This document shows positions 19,209 to 31,480 of a DNA stretch of 64,000 nt, one piece after another. The notes under the pieces were generated by a model. That model made no database searches and was not told the origin of the DNA. It saw only the letters and a list, made by a program, of their open reading frames with translations. The translations under genes were made by a program, and so were the position numbers. Position 1 is the first letter of the stretch; every line of letters starts with the position of its first letter. Location: NCBI RefSeq assembly GCF_016648855.1, contig NZ_JACLQU010000003.1:119385-183384 (forward strand), read 5' to 3'. This DNA is from Streptococcus parasanguinis (GTDB lineage: Bacteria > Bacillota > Bacilli > Lactobacillales > Streptococcaceae).

Positions 19209-19598
19209 TTATGACAGGGTTGTCCCCTTTTTTGAATCGAGTGTATATTGACAAGAACGGTGTTTGCGACTGCCTCTTTCCTTTTCGTAGCCTGGGCGGA
19301 GCTTGCTTTTAGGGATCTTGTGCTCGTCTTCTAGAAGGACAATCGAATGGAAAAACTGCACATCTTCACTGCAGTCCTCACACCACTCTTGCTCGTTGGT
19401 ATCCCAAAAGATCGTCATGAGATCACTCCGACTCTTATAACTTGGAAAGTGTGCATTCAACTCCAACCACTTCTGCTTGTAGTATTTCAAAGCCTGGTAA
19501 TAGTCTTCAAACTTCCGGCTACTGACGATATCTTCTTCCCAACCTTCTAAAAACCACCAGGGTTCACAGTCCCCGTACATTTCAATCACTCGATACAT
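19209..19598 (-). CDS. DUF1033 family protein
   Basis: 129 residues beginning 'MYRVIEMYGDCEPWWFLEGW'; an ATG four codons earlier (19610) is an alternative start. Acidic and aromatic-rich, no membrane segment, with two Cys in 'EWCEDCSEDV'. This family is found next to rpoC/comG in streptococci, but its function is unknown. It lies between rpoC and comGA. Confidence 0.82.
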   Translation of the reverse strand: MYRVIEMYGDCEPWWFLEGWEEDIVSSRKFEDYYQALKYYKQKWLELNAHFPSYKSRSDLMTIFWDTNEQEWCEDCSEDVQFFHSIVLLEDEHKIPKSKLRPGYEKERGSRKHRSCQYTLDSKKGTTLS

Positions 19599-19751
19599 AA
19601 ACTCTTCCATCCTTTGTATCCTCTATTATATAGAAAATCCTTTGAGAATAAAAGTTTTCTGCTCAGAGCATGATTTTTCAGGTAGTTTTCAGGTGATTTT
19701 CACAATTATTTTCCAAAAATAGACTGCCTAATTGCTATTGGTTCCTTTTTT

Positions 19752-19780
19752 CAAAAAAAGCCGGAACATGTAGTTCCGAC
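19752..19780 (-). terminator. Terminator of rpoBC
   Basis: An 8-bp stem (19760-19767 with 19773-19780) and a 5-nt loop are followed by T7 on the minus strand, just after the rpoC stop. Confidence 0.85.
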
Positions 19781-19788
19781 TAATTTTC

Positions 19789-22700
19789 TTATTCTTCTAC
19801 GACTTCAGCTGTTTGAACTTCATCGACTGTTCCATCTGTTAATGGTACTTCTTCGATAATTTCAACTTCATTAATCGCTTGTGGTTCCAAATTACGGTAA
19901 CGAGCCATACCTGTACCCGCAGGAATAATCTTACCAATGATAACATTTTCCTTAAGTCCAAGGAGATGGTCTTTCTTACCGCGGATCGCTGCGTCCGTAA
20001 GAACACGAGTGGTTTCTTGGAAGGAAGCAGCTGACAAGAAACTGTTGGTTTCAAGAGAGGCTTTGGTGATTCCCATAAGGACTGGACGAGCAGTCGCAGG
20101 AACTCCACCAGAGATAAGGACATCCTTATTAGCATCTGTAAAGTCTGTAATGTCCATAAGCGTACCCATGAGAAGGTCTGTATCTCCTGGATCCATGACA
20201 CGTACTTTACGGATCATTTGACGAACCATTACCTCGATGTGTTTGTCGCCGATTTCTACCCCTTGGCTACGGTATACTTTTTGTACTTCCGCAAGAAGGT
20301 AAGTTTCAACCGACAAGACATCACGAACGGCAAGGAGACGTTTTGGTTGGATAGACCCTTCTGTCAGAGCCGCACCACGAGAGACTTGATCTCCCACTTC
20401 GACTTTCATGCGGGCAGTGTAAGGGACAACGTATTCGCCCTCACCAGTTGCTCCGCTAACAAAGACTTTCTTGGTGCGTGTAGAAGCATCTTCTTCGATC
20501 GCTGTGACTTCCCCTTTGACCTCAGTGATGACCGCTTCCCCTTTTGGATTGCGGGCTTCAAAGATTTCTTGGACACGAGGAAGACCTTGCGTGATATCGG
20601 TATTTGAGGCAACCCCACCCGTGTGGAAGGTACGCATGGTCAACTGTGTACCAGGTTCCCCGATAGATTGGGCAGCGATAGTTCCGACTGCTTCACCCAC
20701 TTCAACCGCATCACCAGTCGCCAAGTTGATACCATAACAGTGACGGCAGACACCATGGCGGGTGTTACATGTAAAGACAGAGCGGATAGTGACTTCTTCC
20801 ACACCAGCTTTGACAATTTCACGTGCTAGGTCTTCTGAAATCAAGGTATCTGGACCAACGATGACTTCACCTGTTTCAGGATGTTTAACAGATTTCTTGG
20901 TATAACGACCAGTCAAGCGTTCTTCGAGTGGCTCGATCATTTCCTTACCATCAGTAATGGCACGGATCACAAGTCCACGGTCTGTTCCACAGTCGTCTTC
21001 ACGGATAATGACGTCTTGGGCCACGTCAACCAAACGACGAGTCAAGTAACCTGAGTCGGCTGTCTTGAGGGCCGTATCGGTCATCCCTTTACGGGCACCG
21101 TGAGTTGAGAAGAACATTTCGAGTACTGACAAACCTTCGCGGAAGTTTGACAGGATTGGCAATTCCATGATCCGTCCGTTTGGAGCGGCCATCAAACCAC
21201 GCATACCGGCAAGTTGCGAGAAGTTTGAAATGTTACCACGGGCTCCAGAGTCCATCATCATAACGATTGGGTTCTTCGGATCTTGGTTATCCACTAAGCG
21301 TTTTTCCAATTTTTCACGGGCTGCACGCCATTCAGCTGTAACGGCATTGTAGCGTTCATCATCTGTGATCAAACCACGACGGAATTGTTTAGTGATTTGT
21401 TCCACACGTTTGTGAGATTCTTCAATGATTTCTGCTTTATCTTCAACGACCGGAATATCGGCAATCCCCACTGTCAAACCAGCAAGGGTTGAGTGATGGT
21501 AACCCAAGTCTTTCAAGCGGTCCAAGAAAGCAGATGTTTCAGTTGTACGGAAGCGTTTGAAGATTTCTGCGATGATATTTCCAAGATTTTTCTTCTTGAA
21601 TGGAACGTTTAATTCCAATTTCTCAATCGCTGCTTTGACATCTTGACCAGGCTCCAAGAAGTACTTAGCTGGAACGCCTTCTGTCAAGTTGGCATTATTT
21701 GGCTCTTGAAGGTATGGAAGCTCTGCAGGCATGATATCGTTAAAGAGGATCTTACCAACAGTTGTCAAGAGAATCTTGTGTTGTTGCGCTTCTGTCCATG
21801 GTTTGTTCAAGCTATCTGTCGCAATTCCGACACGTGTATGCAAGTGAACATAGCCATTGCGAAGGGCCATCACCGCTTCATCACGGTCTTTGAAGACCAT
21901 GCCTTCGCCTTCACGACCAGCTTCTTCCATAGTGAGGTAATAGTTCCCCAATACCATATCCTGAGATGGAGTAACAACTGGTTTACCGTCTTTTGGATTC
22001 AAGATGTGCTCAGCAGCCAACATCAAGATACGAGCTTCTGCTTGAGCTTCTTCTGAAAGCGGTACGTGGATGGCCATTTGGTCCCCGTCAAAGTCGGCAT
22101 TATAGGCTTCACAGACAAGTGGGTGCAAACGAAGAGCTTTCCCGTCAATCAAGACAGGTTCAAAAGCTTGGATCCCCAAACGGTGAAGGGTCGGTGCGCG
22201 GTTCAAGAGAACTGGGTGTTCTTTGATCACTTCTTCTAGGATATCCCAGATGCGTTCATCTCCGCGTTCGACCAAGCGTTTTGCAGCTTTAACGTTTTGC
22301 ACGATATCACGCGCAACGATTTCACGCATCACGAATGGTTTGAAGAGCTCGATGGCCATTTCACGTGGCACACCACATTGGTACATCTTAAGAGTTGGAC
22401 CAACGGCGATAACAGAACGTCCTGAGAAGTCAACCCGTTTACCGAGCAAGTTTTGACGGAAGCGTCCTTGTTTCCCTTTGAGCATGTGGCTCAATGATTT
22501 GAGTGGACGGCTACCTGGTCCTGTGATTGGACGACCACGACGACCATTGTCGATCAAAGCATCGACGGCTTCTTGGAGCATCCGTTTTTCGTTTTGCACG
22601 ATGATACCAGGAGCATTCAACTCAAGCAAACGTGCCAAACGGTTGTTCCGGTTAATAACCCGACGATAAAGGTCATTCAAGTCAGAGGCAGCAAAACGGC

Positions 22701-23442
22701 CACCATCCAATTGGACCATCGGACGAAGATCTGGTGGAATAACCGGAAGGATGTTGAGAACCATCCATTCTGGCTTGTTACCAGATTTGTAGAAGGCATC
22801 CAAGACATCCAAACGACGAACAGCCTTCACACGTTTTTGACCAGTTGCAGTCTTCAATTCTTCTTTCAAGAGAGCAATTTCAGCTTCCAAATCCACTTGT
22901 TTCAAGAGGTCTTGGATCGCTTCTGCACCCATCTTAGCTACAAAGGAACCTGGTCCGTATTCACGCAAGCGTTCACGGTATTCACGTTCTGTCATGATGG
23001 ATTTGTGCTCAAGTGGTGTATCTTTTGGATCGATCACCACGTAAGCTGCGAAGTAAATGACTTCTTCAAGGGCACGAGGGCTCATATCTAAGGTCAATCC
23101 CATACGAGAAGGGATGCCTTTGAAGTACCAGATGTGTGATACAGGAGCTTTCAACTCGATGTGCCCCATGCGTTCACGACGAACTTTCGCACGTGTTACT
23201 TCAACCCCACAGCGGTCACAAACGATCCCTTTGTAACGGATCCGTTTGTATTTCCCACACGCACATTCCCAGTCTTTTGTAGGTCCAAAGATGACTTCAT
23301 CAAAGAGACCTTCACGTTCTGGTTTCAATGTACGGTAGTTGATTGTTTCAGGTTTCTTGACCTCTCCATAAGACCATGAACGGACCTTGCTTGGAGAAGC
23401 TAGGGTGATTTGCATACTTTTAAAACGATTTACATCAACCAC
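19789..23442 (-). CDS. rpoC: RNA polymerase beta' subunit
   Basis: 1217 residues, full length for streptococci. The N-terminal zinc site is C60, C62, C75, C78. The catalytic magnesium loop '[12 protein letters not shown]' is near residue 450, and the bridge/trigger region contains '[21 protein letters not shown]'. A second zinc cluster holds '[11 protein letters not shown]'. It forms the active-site cleft with RpoB. It follows rpoB after 160 bp that contain a hairpin; the acidic C-terminus ends 'EVVEE'. Confidence 0.98.
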   Translation of the reverse strand: MVDVNRFKSMQITLASPSKVRSWSYGEVKKPETINYRTLKPEREGLFDEVIFGPTKDWECACGKYKRIRYKGIVCDRCGVEVTRAKVRRERMGHIELKAPVSHIWYFKGIPSRMGLTLDMSPRALEEVIYFAAYVVIDPKDTPLEHKSIMTEREYRERLREYGPGSFVAKMGAEAIQDLLKQVDLEAEIALLKEELKTATGQKRVKAVRRLDVLDAFYKSGNKPEWMVLNILPVIPPDLRPMVQLDGGRFAASDLNDLYRRVINRNNRLARLLELNAPGIIVQNEKRMLQEAVDALIDNGRRGRPITGPGSRPLKSLSHMLKGKQGRFRQNLLGKRVDFSGRSVIAVGPTLKMYQCGVPREMAIELFKPFVMREIVARDIVQNVKAAKRLVERGDERIWDILEEVIKEHPVLLNRAPTLHRLGIQAFEPVLIDGKALRLHPLVCEAYNADFDGDQMAIHVPLSEEAQAEARILMLAAEHILNPKDGKPVVTPSQDMVLGNYYLTMEEAGREGEGMVFKDRDEAVMALRNGYVHLHTRVGIATDSLNKPWTEAQQHKILLTTVGKILFNDIMPAELPYLQEPNNANLTEGVPAKYFLEPGQDVKAAIEKLELNVPFKKKNLGNIIAEIFKRFRTTETSAFLDRLKDLGYHHSTLAGLTVGIADIPVVEDKAEIIEESHKRVEQITKQFRRGLITDDERYNAVTAEWRAAREKLEKRLVDNQDPKNPIVMMMDSGARGNISNFSQLAGMRGLMAAPNGRIMELPILSNFREGLSVLEMFFSTHGARKGMTDTALKTADSGYLTRRLVDVAQDVIIREDDCGTDRGLVIRAITDGKEMIEPLEERLTGRYTKKSVKHPETGEVIVGPDTLISEDLAREIVKAGVEEVTIRSVFTCNTRHGVCRHCYGINLATGDAVEVGEAVGTIAAQSIGEPGTQLTMRTFHTGGVASNTDITQGLPRVQEIFEARNPKGEAVITEVKGEVTAIEEDASTRTKKVFVSGATGEGEYVVPYTARMKVEVGDQVSRGAALTEGSIQPKRLLAVRDVLSVETYLLAEVQKVYRSQGVEIGDKHIEVMVRQMIRKVRVMDPGDTDLLMGTLMDITDFTDANKDVLISGGVPATARPVLMGITKASLETNSFLSAASFQETTRVLTDAAIRGKKDHLLGLKENVIIGKIIPAGTGMARYRNLEPQAINEVEIIEEVPLTDGTVDEVQTAEVVEE

Positions 23443-23494
23443 TATTTCTTACCTTTCCTTGTTTTCATACTTGTTTCATTTGGATACAGCCTTA

Positions 23495-23526
23495 GGTGGG
23501 GGAAGAAAGGAAACTTTCTTGCCACC
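23495..23526 (-). other. Intercistronic hairpin between rpoB and rpoC
   Basis: GGTGG pairs with CCACC (23495-23499, 23522-23526) around an inner helix AAGAAAG/CTTTCTT with a 4-nt loop. No T-run follows on the minus strand, so it is more likely an mRNA processing or stability element than a terminator. Confidence 0.6.
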
Positions 23527-23602
23527 GCCTTGTGTCTGTATCTTGTTATCGAATCATCCTGTCAGAAGCATTGGTTTCTCACAAGACAATCATTTTTACT
23601 GA

Positions 23603-26600
23603 TTATTTTTCTGATTCTTCAGCATCAAAGGCTGCTTTTGCTTCCTTAGCTGCTTTTTCACGTGCTTTTTCAAGGTCATCCACATGAATCACATCATCGT
23701 CTTCCCCTTCATCGAGGTCACGAAGTTCCACTTCTTGATCATCTTCGTCCAAGACACGCATGTCAAGTCCAAGAGATTGCAATTCTTTGACAAGAACGCG
23801 GAAGGATTCTGGTACACCTGGTTTTGGAATTGGTTTACCTTTGGTAATCGCTTCATAAGCTTTCAAACGTCCGTTGACATCATCTGACTTGTAGGTCAAA
23901 ATTTCTTGAAGGACATTTGATGCACCATAAGCCTCAAGGGCCCACACTTCCATTTCCCCGAAACGTTGTCCACCAAACTGAGCTTTCCCTCCGAGTGGTT
24001 GTTGGGTAACCATTGAGTATGGTCCAACTGAACGGGCATGGAGTTTATCATCAACCATGTGGTGAAGCTTGATCATGTACATGACACCGACAGAAACACG
24101 GTTGTCAAACGGCTCACCTGTACGTCCATCGTAAAGAATCGTCTTGGCATCGCTATCCATACCAGCTTCTTTCACAGTATCCCAGAGATCTTCTGAGCTT
24201 GCTCCGTCAAAGACTGGTGTTGCGATGTGGATACCCAAGTTACGAGCGGCCATACCAAGGTGAAGTTCCATAACCTGACCAATATTCATACGTGATGGCA
24301 CCCCAAGAGGGTTCAACATGATATCAACCGGTGTACCGTCTGGAAGGTAAGGCATATCTTCAACTGGAACAATACGAGACACAACCCCTTTGTTTCCGTG
24401 ACGACCGGCCATCTTATCTCCGACGCGGATCTTACGTTTTTGTGCGATGTAAACACGAACCAACATGTTGACACCAGATTGTAATTCATCTCCGTTTGCA
24501 CGCGTAAAGATCTTAACATCGCGAACGACTCCATCTCCACCGTGAGGGACACGAAGAGAAGTATCCCGCACTTCACGAGATTTATCTCCAAAGATCGCGT
24601 GAAGGAGACGTTCTTCAGCAGAAAGGTCTTTTTCACCCTTCGGCGTTACCTTACCGACAAGGATATCGCCTTCTTTTACTTCCGCACCAATACGGATAAT
24701 ACCTGTTTCATCCAAGTCACGAAGAGCATCTTCCCCAACGTTTGGAATTTCACGGGTAATTTCTTCAGGGCCTAACTTGGTATCGCGTGTTTCTGATTCG
24801 AATTCTTCCAAGTGAACAGATGTGTAGACATCTTCTTTCACCAAGCGTTCGCTCATGATAACGGCATCCTCGAAGTTATACCCTTCCCAAGTCATGTAAG
24901 CGACGATTGGGTTTTGACCAAGGGCCATTTCCCCTTTTTCCATCGATGGACCGTCAGCGATAAAGTCGCCTTTTTCAACGACATCGCCAACTTTTACAAG
25001 GGTACGTTGGTTGTAAGCAGTACCTGAGTTTGAACGACGGAATTTTTGGACGTGATAGACATCAAGAGATCCATCTTCCCGACGAACTTCTACCTTGTCC
25101 GCATCCGCATAAGTAACTTTACCATCGTGTTGAGCAATGACTGCAGCTCCTGAGTCATGGGCTGCTTGGTATTCCATACCAGTACCCACATAAGGGGCTT
25201 TTGGATCGATCAATGGCACAGCCTGACGTTGCATGTTGGCACCCATGAGGGCACGGTTGGAGTCATCGTTTTCCAAGAAAGGAATACATGCTGTCGCAAC
25301 GGCAACTACTTGTTTTGGAGATACGTCCATGTAGTCGACTTGATCAGATGGGAATTCTTGGTTGTTACCACGGTGACGTCCCATAACGATTGGCTCAGCA
25401 AAGCCACCTTTTTCGTTCAACTTAGAGTTAGCCTGAGCGACGATGTACTCATCTTCTTCATCGGCTGTCAACCAAACGATTTCGTTGGTGACTACACCTT
25501 TTTCCCGGTCCACTTTACGGTATGGCGTTTGGATGAAGCCATATTTGTTCAAGTGTCCGTAAGATGACAAGTTGTTGATCAAACCGATGTTTGGTCCTTC
25601 AGGTGTTTCGATTGGACACATACGACCATAGTGGGTATAGTGCACGTCACGCACTTCATATCCGGCACGGTCACGTGTCAAACCACCAGGCCCTAAGGCA
25701 GACAAACGACGTTTGTGAGACAACTCAGAAAGTGGGTTGTGTTGGTCCATGAACTGTGACAACTGTGAAGATCCAAAGAATTCTTTAATTGCTGCAGTTA
25801 CTGGGCGGATGTTGATGATTTGTTGTGGTGTCAAGACGTCGTTATCTTGTACAGACATCCGTTCGCGAACGTTTCGTTCCATCCGTGAAAGTCCAAGACG
25901 CACTTGGTTGGCAAGCAATTCACCAACGGCACGAATCCGACGGTTTCCAAGGTGGTCGATATCATCCACGCGGCCAAGGCCTTCTGCAAGGTTCAAGAAA
26001 TAGCTCATTTCTGCCAAGATATCAGCTGGAGTTACGATGCGTACTTTGTCAGATGGGTTGGCATTTCCAATGATGGTAACAACGCGGTCTGGATCTGTTG
26101 GAGCGACAACTTTGAATTTTTGCAATTCTACTGGTTCTGTCAAAACAGCAGCATCATTTGGAATGTAGGTGATTTTGTTCAAACCGTTATCCAATTGTTC
26201 TGAGATGCTGTCGATCACATCGCGCGTCATGACAGTACCAGCTTCTACAAGGATTTCCCCTGTTTCAGCATCTACCAATGGTTCTGCGATTGTTTGGTTC
26301 AACAAGCGGTTCTTGATATTGAGTTTCTTGTTGATCTTGTAGCGACCAACTGGTGCCAAGTCATAACGACGTGGATCAAAGAAACGGGCTACCAACAAGC
26401 TACGTGAGCTTTCCGCTGTTTTTGGTTCACCTGGACGAAGACGCTCGTAGATTTCTTTGAGGGCTTCATCTGTCCGTGAATCCATTGGATTTTTGTGGAT
26501 ATCTTTTTCAATGGTATTGCGAACCAATTCGCTGTCCCCAAAGATATCGATGATTTCATCATCTCCAGAGAATCCAAGAGCACGCACAAGAGTTGTAAAT

Positions 26601-27172
26601 GGAATCTTACGTGTGCGGTCGATGCGCGTGTAAGCAATGTCTTTTGAGTCAGTTTCAAGCTCTAACCAAGCCCCACGGTTAGGGATAACAGTTGATCCAT
26701 AACCTACCTTACCATTCTTGTCCACCTTATCATTGAAGTAGACACCTGGTGAGCGGACCAACTGAGATACGATAATCCGTTCTCCACCATTGATGATGAA
26801 AGTTCCCATCTCCGTCATGATTGGGAAATCACCAAAGAAAACTTCTTGGGTCTTGATTTCACCTGTTTCTTTGTTGACCAAACGGAAGGTCACAAAGATT
26901 GGTGCTGAGTAGCTGGCATCGTGGATGCGCGCTTCTTCAAGCGAATACTTAGGTTCGCGGATTTCATAACCCACAAATTCCAATTCCATTGTATCCGTGA
27001 AGTTTGAGATGGGAAGCACATCTTCAAATACTTCCTTCAAGCCATGATCCAAGAAATCTTTGAATGAGTCTGTCTGGATTTCAATCAAGTTTGGTAAATC
27101 AAGAACCTCTTTGATTCTTGAAAAACTACGACGGGTCCGATGTTTCCCGTATTGAACGTCATGTCCTGCCAA
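23603..27172 (-). CDS. rpoB: RNA polymerase beta subunit
   Basis: 1189 residues. The start codon is TTG at 27172, with AAGGAG nine bases upstream; the next ATG would be internal. The rifampicin pocket ('[10 protein letters not shown]', '[19 protein letters not shown]') has the wild-type Gln, Asp, His and Ser residues, so no rifampicin-resistance change is seen. The C-terminus has '[18 protein letters not shown]' and an acidic tail rich in Asp/Glu. Co-transcribed with rpoC; the leader of about 290 nt is structured. Confidence 0.98.
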   Translation of the reverse strand: MAGHDVQYGKHRTRRSFSRIKEVLDLPNLIEIQTDSFKDFLDHGLKEVFEDVLPISNFTDTMELEFVGYEIREPKYSLEEARIHDASYSAPIFVTFRLVNKETGEIKTQEVFFGDFPIMTEMGTFIINGGERIIVSQLVRSPGVYFNDKVDKNGKVGYGSTVIPNRGAWLELETDSKDIAYTRIDRTRKIPFTTLVRALGFSGDDEIIDIFGDSELVRNTIEKDIHKNPMDSRTDEALKEIYERLRPGEPKTAESSRSLLVARFFDPRRYDLAPVGRYKINKKLNIKNRLLNQTIAEPLVDAETGEILVEAGTVMTRDVIDSISEQLDNGLNKITYIPNDAAVLTEPVELQKFKVVAPTDPDRVVTIIGNANPSDKVRIVTPADILAEMSYFLNLAEGLGRVDDIDHLGNRRIRAVGELLANQVRLGLSRMERNVRERMSVQDNDVLTPQQIINIRPVTAAIKEFFGSSQLSQFMDQHNPLSELSHKRRLSALGPGGLTRDRAGYEVRDVHYTHYGRMCPIETPEGPNIGLINNLSSYGHLNKYGFIQTPYRKVDREKGVVTNEIVWLTADEEDEYIVAQANSKLNEKGGFAEPIVMGRHRGNNQEFPSDQVDYMDVSPKQVVAVATACIPFLENDDSNRALMGANMQRQAVPLIDPKAPYVGTGMEYQAAHDSGAAVIAQHDGKVTYADADKVEVRREDGSLDVYHVQKFRRSNSGTAYNQRTLVKVGDVVEKGDFIADGPSMEKGEMALGQNPIVAYMTWEGYNFEDAVIMSERLVKEDVYTSVHLEEFESETRDTKLGPEEITREIPNVGEDALRDLDETGIIRIGAEVKEGDILVGKVTPKGEKDLSAEERLLHAIFGDKSREVRDTSLRVPHGGDGVVRDVKIFTRANGDELQSGVNMLVRVYIAQKRKIRVGDKMAGRHGNKGVVSRIVPVEDMPYLPDGTPVDIMLNPLGVPSRMNIGQVMELHLGMAARNLGIHIATPVFDGASSEDLWDTVKEAGMDSDAKTILYDGRTGEPFDNRVSVGVMYMIKLHHMVDDKLHARSVGPYSMVTQQPLGGKAQFGGQRFGEMEVWALEAYGASNVLQEILTYKSDDVNGRLKAYEAITKGKPIPKPGVPESFRVLVKELQSLGLDMRVLDEDDQEVELRDLDEGEDDDVIHVDDLEKAREKAAKEAKAAFDAEESEK

Positions 27173-27464
27173 AGTTTTTAGCTCCTTTTTCCATACTAGG
27201 ATAGCTTGGTAAAATGACTTTCACCACCTATCCGGTTTTAACTACAATTGTGTGATTTGCATCACGTGAAGAGCTATCTCTTCACCTCATTCGTCGCTTT
27301 TTGTAATTTTTAGAAAAATTAAATTTGTGTAACAAACTAGGATTTTTCTGAAAAATAGGCACAAAAAGAGCAGCTAAATCGACTTATTCAAGTAAGATTT
27401 AACTGCTGTAAGCTCTTATTTGGACAATATTTCAAATAAAGCACACGACAAATTAGTTATCACT
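27173..27464 (-). promoter_or_regulatory. Structured 5' leader of rpoB with attenuator-like hairpin
   Basis: Downstream of the promoter the minus strand contains a 12-bp stem (27369-27380 with 27396-27407, one G-U pair) followed by CTTTTTG, which looks like an intrinsic terminator. It also contains an 8-bp stem GTGAAGAG/CTCTTCAC (27266-27285) and a GGATAG/CTATCC pairing next to the ribosome site. The first hairpin could instead be the pbp1b terminator. Confidence 0.6.
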
Positions 27465-27493
27465 ATTATACCGTTTTTTGCTCCAAAAATCAA
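27465..27493 (-). promoter_or_regulatory. Promoter of rpoBC
   Basis: Minus strand: TTGATT (27488-27493), 17-bp spacer, TATAAT (27465-27470). It lies just after the pbp1b stop and about 290 bp before rpoB. Confidence 0.75.
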
Positions 27494-27523
27494 GGCTTTC
27501 TCCAGGTTTTCTACTGGATCAGA

Positions 27524-29980
27524 CTAGTGTCGATTGCCACGATTTGAGCTGTTTCGATTTGAACTATTGCTGGATGAACTATTGGTTGTCGAATTGTTCT
27601 TATTATTCGACTGATTTCCACTGGAATTACCGAAAATCGCTGCCCAAGCACTTTGATAATCGCTATCCGATCCCCCGATGGCAAAGCGGTATTGAGTGGT
27701 TGGCGCTCCGTTTTTGGCCCAAAGGCTCGTCACCATTTGACCGCTCACATCGATATCCCTACCATTGACATTGACGCGGCCCGGTCTTTCACCAGTCGAT
27801 TTGAGCACTTCAGAGCGGATCACACTCTTATCGAGAGTGAATTTATCCTGAATTCCGAAGAGACTTGGATCTGCTTGGTAGATCGCATTCGCCAACTGCG
27901 CCATATATTGGGCATTGTTGTTGTATCCAGTCAAGGTCTGCATAGAAGCATTGTTGTCATGACCGATCCAACCTCCTAAAGAAACATTAGGGGTGGACAA
28001 CATCAGCCACATATCCCCATTTGAGTTAGTGGTACCGGTTTTTCCAATCCAGTCTGCACCTGCCAGCGTTGGGTTGACTTGGCTAATCCGTGACTTAAAG
28101 GTCGTTGTTGCACCAGACGTAATAACCCCGCGCAAGAGATCCTGCATAATCGTTGCCGTTGCTGGGGAGTATACACGAACAGGATCTGCCTCGTGCTTGT
28201 AGACTACATCCCCATCTCGATCAATGATTTGCTCTACCATGTAGCGTTTGAGGTAGTTCCCATTGTTAGCAATGGTTTGGAAACCATTGGTATGTTGGGC
28301 AACAGTGACCTCAATTCCTCCCCCCATCGGCAGACTCTCAATGCCATATTCAGGGATATCATAGCCCATTTTCTTCATGTAGGATGGGACATCCACACCC
28401 TTTTCACGAAGGGTCCGGTAAGTCCAGTAAGCTGGAATATTCCATGAGGTGTTGAGGGCCTCACGGAGATCCATCATCGCTGTCCCTCGGCTATCCACGT
28501 GCATGATTGGCTCCCCACTTGAGAAATTAGTCGGGTAGTTAGAAAGGATGCTATTGCTTCCCATCAAGCCTTGGTCGATGGCAATCCCATAGGCCAACAG
28601 TGGTTTGATTGTAGACCCTGGGGAACGCTCTGTATCAAAAGCATGGTTGTTTTGATTGCCGTCAAAATTCCGTCCACCGATAAATCCTAAAACGGCACCC
28701 GTTCGGTTGTCCATGAGGACATTCCCAACTTCTACAAGACCCGTTCCATCATCCAAGACGCTTCCAAAATTCGCGACTGCAGCCTGCATCGCATTGTGAA
28801 CCGGTTTGTTAATAGTGGTTTGGATCGTGTAACCACCTTCGCGCAACTCACTCTCAGCTAATTCTTGATAAGCCTTGACGGTTTCATTATTTTTCAGGTC
28901 TTGCTTGGTTACATTGTCTCGCTTGATCAAGTAATCATACATGGCCTCTTTTGCTTCTTCCATTGCTTGGAAGTAGAGGTAGTCATGCGGTGTTTTCTCG
29001 ATGCCATCTGGAGCAATGAAGTCTTTGGTCAAGTCGTACTGAGCATAGGTTTCGTAGTCTTTTTTCGATAAGGCTCCCGTCCGGTACATATTGAACAAGA
29101 CATCTTTGGCACGCGCCAAACCTAATTCGAGGTTCTCCTTGCTCTTTAGGCTACCGTCTGCAGCATAAGGGGAGTAGACAATCGGACTCTGAGGCAAGCC
29201 AGCGATAAAGGCTGCTTGTGGAACAGACAAGTCTTTCGCAGAGACGCCAAAGATCCCTTGAGCTGCGGCTTCTACACCTGCAATATTTTGCCCCCGATTG
29301 TTTCGTCCAAAAGGCGAGACGTTTAAGTAGGTGGTTAGGATTTCGTTTTTATCCATTCCCCTCTCTAAAGCTAGGGCGTCGACAATCTCTGTCGCCTTAC
29401 GAGTAAAGGTGGGAGCATCTCCTACGACTTGCTGTTTGATCAACTGCTGGGTTAAGGTCGATCCTCCACTAGAGGAACCGACACCGGCTACAGATCCAAG
29501 CGTCGCCCGAAGAACAGCTTTGGGCACAACCCCCTTGTGGCTTTCAAAGTTCTCATCCTCAGTAGCGATCACAGCCTTTTTGACATTGTCAGAAATGGCA
29601 TCTCCAGCTACCGGCGTGCGGATCAAATCACTGTCCACTTCTGCAATCAGGCTCTTATCGGAATAGGTCAGTTTTGAAACACTGCTGACATTGCGAACCT
29701 GCTGGACCAGTTCTTCTGTCTTTGGAACCTTGACATTGCTAAAGAGGCTTGCTGCATAACCAATCCCGATCCCTGCGCCAAATAAAAAGAGGCACACAAA
29801 TAAGGCGATCATCACATCCCACAAGAGTTTGAGCGTCCTCAAAAAGGTCGCAAAAATATCGCCGACAGACCAGCTACTTTCTTCATTTTTTTCCTTATTC
29901 GGAGTTTCTGTATACATCTTTGCAAAGAATTTTTGGACTTTCTTCCAAAACTCTTGCAGCTTCTCTTTTAATTGATTCAC
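27524..29980 (-). CDS. pbp1b: Class A penicillin-binding protein 1b
   Basis: 818 residues from a GTG at 29980 preceded by AAGGAG; longer frames would run through the promoter. Cytoplasmic tail, one membrane helix (about residues 53-77), GT51 glycosyltransferase domain ('[15 protein letters not shown]', '[10 protein letters not shown]'), then transpeptidase with active Ser in 'SPGSTIKPL' and 'GKTGTTNSN'. The C-terminus is an Asn/Ser-rich low-complexity tail of about 35 residues. It polymerises and cross-links peptidoglycan outside the membrane. Divergent from tyrS. Confidence 0.95.
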   Translation of the reverse strand: MNQLKEKLQEFWKKVQKFFAKMYTETPNKEKNEESSWSVGDIFATFLRTLKLLWDVMIALFVCLFLFGAGIGIGYAASLFSNVKVPKTEELVQQVRNVSSVSKLTYSDKSLIAEVDSDLIRTPVAGDAISDNVKKAVIATEDENFESHKGVVPKAVLRATLGSVAGVGSSSGGSTLTQQLIKQQVVGDAPTFTRKATEIVDALALERGMDKNEILTTYLNVSPFGRNNRGQNIAGVEAAAQGIFGVSAKDLSVPQAAFIAGLPQSPIVYSPYAADGSLKSKENLELGLARAKDVLFNMYRTGALSKKDYETYAQYDLTKDFIAPDGIEKTPHDYLYFQAMEEAKEAMYDYLIKRDNVTKQDLKNNETVKAYQELAESELREGGYTIQTTINKPVHNAMQAAVANFGSVLDDGTGLVEVGNVLMDNRTGAVLGFIGGRNFDGNQNNHAFDTERSPGSTIKPLLAYGIAIDQGLMGSNSILSNYPTNFSSGEPIMHVDSRGTAMMDLREALNTSWNIPAYWTYRTLREKGVDVPSYMKKMGYDIPEYGIESLPMGGGIEVTVAQHTNGFQTIANNGNYLKRYMVEQIIDRDGDVVYKHEADPVRVYSPATATIMQDLLRGVITSGATTTFKSRISQVNPTLAGADWIGKTGTTNSNGDMWLMLSTPNVSLGGWIGHDNNASMQTLTGYNNNAQYMAQLANAIYQADPSLFGIQDKFTLDKSVIRSEVLKSTGERPGRVNVNGRDIDVSGQMVTSLWAKNGAPTTQYRFAIGGSDSDYQSAWAAIFGNSSGNQSNNKNNSTTNSSSSNSSNRNSSNRGNRH

Positions 29981-30004
29981 TGATTCTTTCTCCTTGTTCC
30001 CTAT

Positions 30005-30034
30005 ATTATAGCAGATTAGCCCCTTTGTTTTCAA
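30005..30034 (-). promoter_or_regulatory. Promoter of pbp1b
   Basis: Minus strand: TTGAAA (30029-30034), 18-bp spacer, TATAAT (30005-30010), 25 bp before the GTG start. Confidence 0.75.
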
Positions 30035-30098
30035 TCACAAGAGCGTAGAAATCGTCACTCATTCTTCCTAGAGAAGCGCAAGAAAATGATGGAAAGCA

Positions 30099-30126
30099 TT
30101 GCCATTTCCGTGGTTTATGGTAGAAT
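30099..30126 (+). promoter_or_regulatory. Promoter of tyrS
   Basis: TTGCCA (30099-30104), 16-bp spacer, TAGAAT (30121-30126) with an upstream TG. The 37-nt leader is far too short for a T-box. Confidence 0.7.
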
Positions 30127-30162
30127 AGAGAAATGAATAAACTTATAAAGGAGAAAAGACAC

Positions 30163-31419
30163 ATGCACATTTTTGATGAGCTAAAAGAGCGTGGTTTGGT
30201 ATTTCAAACGACGGATGAAGAAGCCTTGCGCAAAGCACTGGAAGAAGGTCAGGTTTCTTATTATACTGGTTATGATCCAACTGCTGACAGCCTTCACCTT
30301 GGTCACTTGGTTGCCATCTTAACGAGCCGTCGCCTTCAACTAGCAGGCCACAAACCTTACGCGCTCGTTGGCGGTGCGACTGGTCTCATTGGAGATCCGT
30401 CCTTCAAAGATGCTGAGCGTAGTCTCCAAACAAAAGAAACTGTTCAAGAATGGGTTCGCTCCATTCAAGGGCAATTGTCTCGTTTCCTCGATTTTGAAAA
30501 TGGTGACAACAAAGCCGAAATGGTCAACAACTACGATTGGTTCGGAAGCATTAGCTTTATTGACTTCCTTCGTGATGTCGGAAAATACTTTACGGTCAAT
30601 GCTATGATGAGTAAAGAATCTGTTAAAAAACGGATTGAGACAGGAATTTCTTACACGGAGTTTGCCTACCAAATCATGCAAGGCTATGACTTCTACGTCC
30701 TCAACCAAGAACACAATGTCACCCTTCAAATCGGTGGATCTGACCAATGGGGAAACATGACAGCTGGTACTGAGTTGATGCGTCGTAAGGCAGATAAAAC
30801 TGGTCATGTTATGACTGTGCCTTTGATCACAGATGCAACTGGTAAGAAATTCGGTAAATCAGAAGGCAATGCCGTCTGGCTCAATGCAGACAAAACATCT
30901 CCTTACGAAATGTACCAATTCTGGATGAATGTGATGGACGCCGACGCTGTGCGCTTCTTGAAGATCTTCACTTTCTTGTCACTCGATGAAATCGAAGAGA
31001 TCCGCAAACAGTTTGAGGCTGCTCCTCATGAACGCTTGGCTCAAAAGATCTTGGCGCGTGAAGTGGTCACCCTCGTTCACGGTGAAGAAGCTTACAAGGA
31101 AGCTCTCAACATCACGGAACAACTCTTTGCAGGAAACATCAAAAACCTTTCTGTCAAAGAACTCAAACAAGGCCTTCGTGGTGTGCCAAACTACCAGGTC
31201 CAAGCAGAAGACAACCTCAACATTGTTGAGCTCTTGGTCACAGCTGGTGTAGTGAATTCTAAACGCCAAGCCCGCGAAGATGTTCAAAATGGAGCGATCT
31301 ACGTCAATGGCGAACGCATCCAAGACCTTGACTATGTCTTGAGCGATAGCGATAAATTAGAAAATGAATTGACCGTTATCCGTCGCGGTAAGAAAAAATA
31401 CTTTGTTTTGACTTATTAA
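30163..31419 (+). CDS. tyrS: Tyrosyl-tRNA synthetase
   Basis: 418 residues from the ATG at 30163, after AAAGGAG. Class I synthetase: HIGH-like '[11 protein letters not shown]', tyrosine pocket 'YDPTADS' and '[10 protein letters not shown]', KMSKS-like '[10 protein letters not shown]', and a C-terminal S4 RNA-binding domain ('[19 protein letters not shown]'). It charges tRNA-Tyr in the cytoplasm. Unlike many Bacillota tyrS genes it has no T-box leader. Confidence 0.97.
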   Translation: MHIFDELKERGLVFQTTDEEALRKALEEGQVSYYTGYDPTADSLHLGHLVAILTSRRLQLAGHKPYALVGGATGLIGDPSFKDAERSLQTKETVQEWVRSIQGQLSRFLDFENGDNKAEMVNNYDWFGSISFIDFLRDVGKYFTVNAMMSKESVKKRIETGISYTEFAYQIMQGYDFYVLNQEHNVTLQIGGSDQWGNMTAGTELMRRKADKTGHVMTVPLITDATGKKFGKSEGNAVWLNADKTSPYEMYQFWMNVMDADAVRFLKIFTFLSLDEIEEIRKQFEAAPHERLAQKILAREVVTLVHGEEAYKEALNITEQLFAGNIKNLSVKELKQGLRGVPNYQVQAEDNLNIVELLVTAGVVNSKRQAREDVQNGAIYVNGERIQDLDYVLSDSDKLENELTVIRRGKKKYFVLTY

Positions 31420-31425
31420 GAAAGT

Positions 31426-31460
31426 AAAACCACGAAGTTTCGTATGAACTTCGTGGTTTT
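31426..31460. terminator. Bidirectional terminator of tyrS and the DUF3021 operon
   Basis: A perfect 14-bp stem (31426-31439 with 31447-31460) starts with A4 and ends with T4, between convergent genes. Confidence 0.88.
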
Positions 31461-31480
31461 CTTATACACTTTTTCTGAGA

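Noticed and set aside
25700..25870. Rifampicin-resistance changes in rpoB
   Set aside because: The Gln, Asp, His and Ser positions of the rifampicin pocket are all wild type.
19937..26203. Long plus-strand ORFs opposite rpoC and rpoB
   Set aside because: They mirror the codon structure of highly conserved genes, lack ribosome sites and show no recognisable domains.
30035..30162. T-box leader for tyrS
   Set aside because: The transcribed leader is about 37 nt and has neither specifier loop nor T-box sequence.
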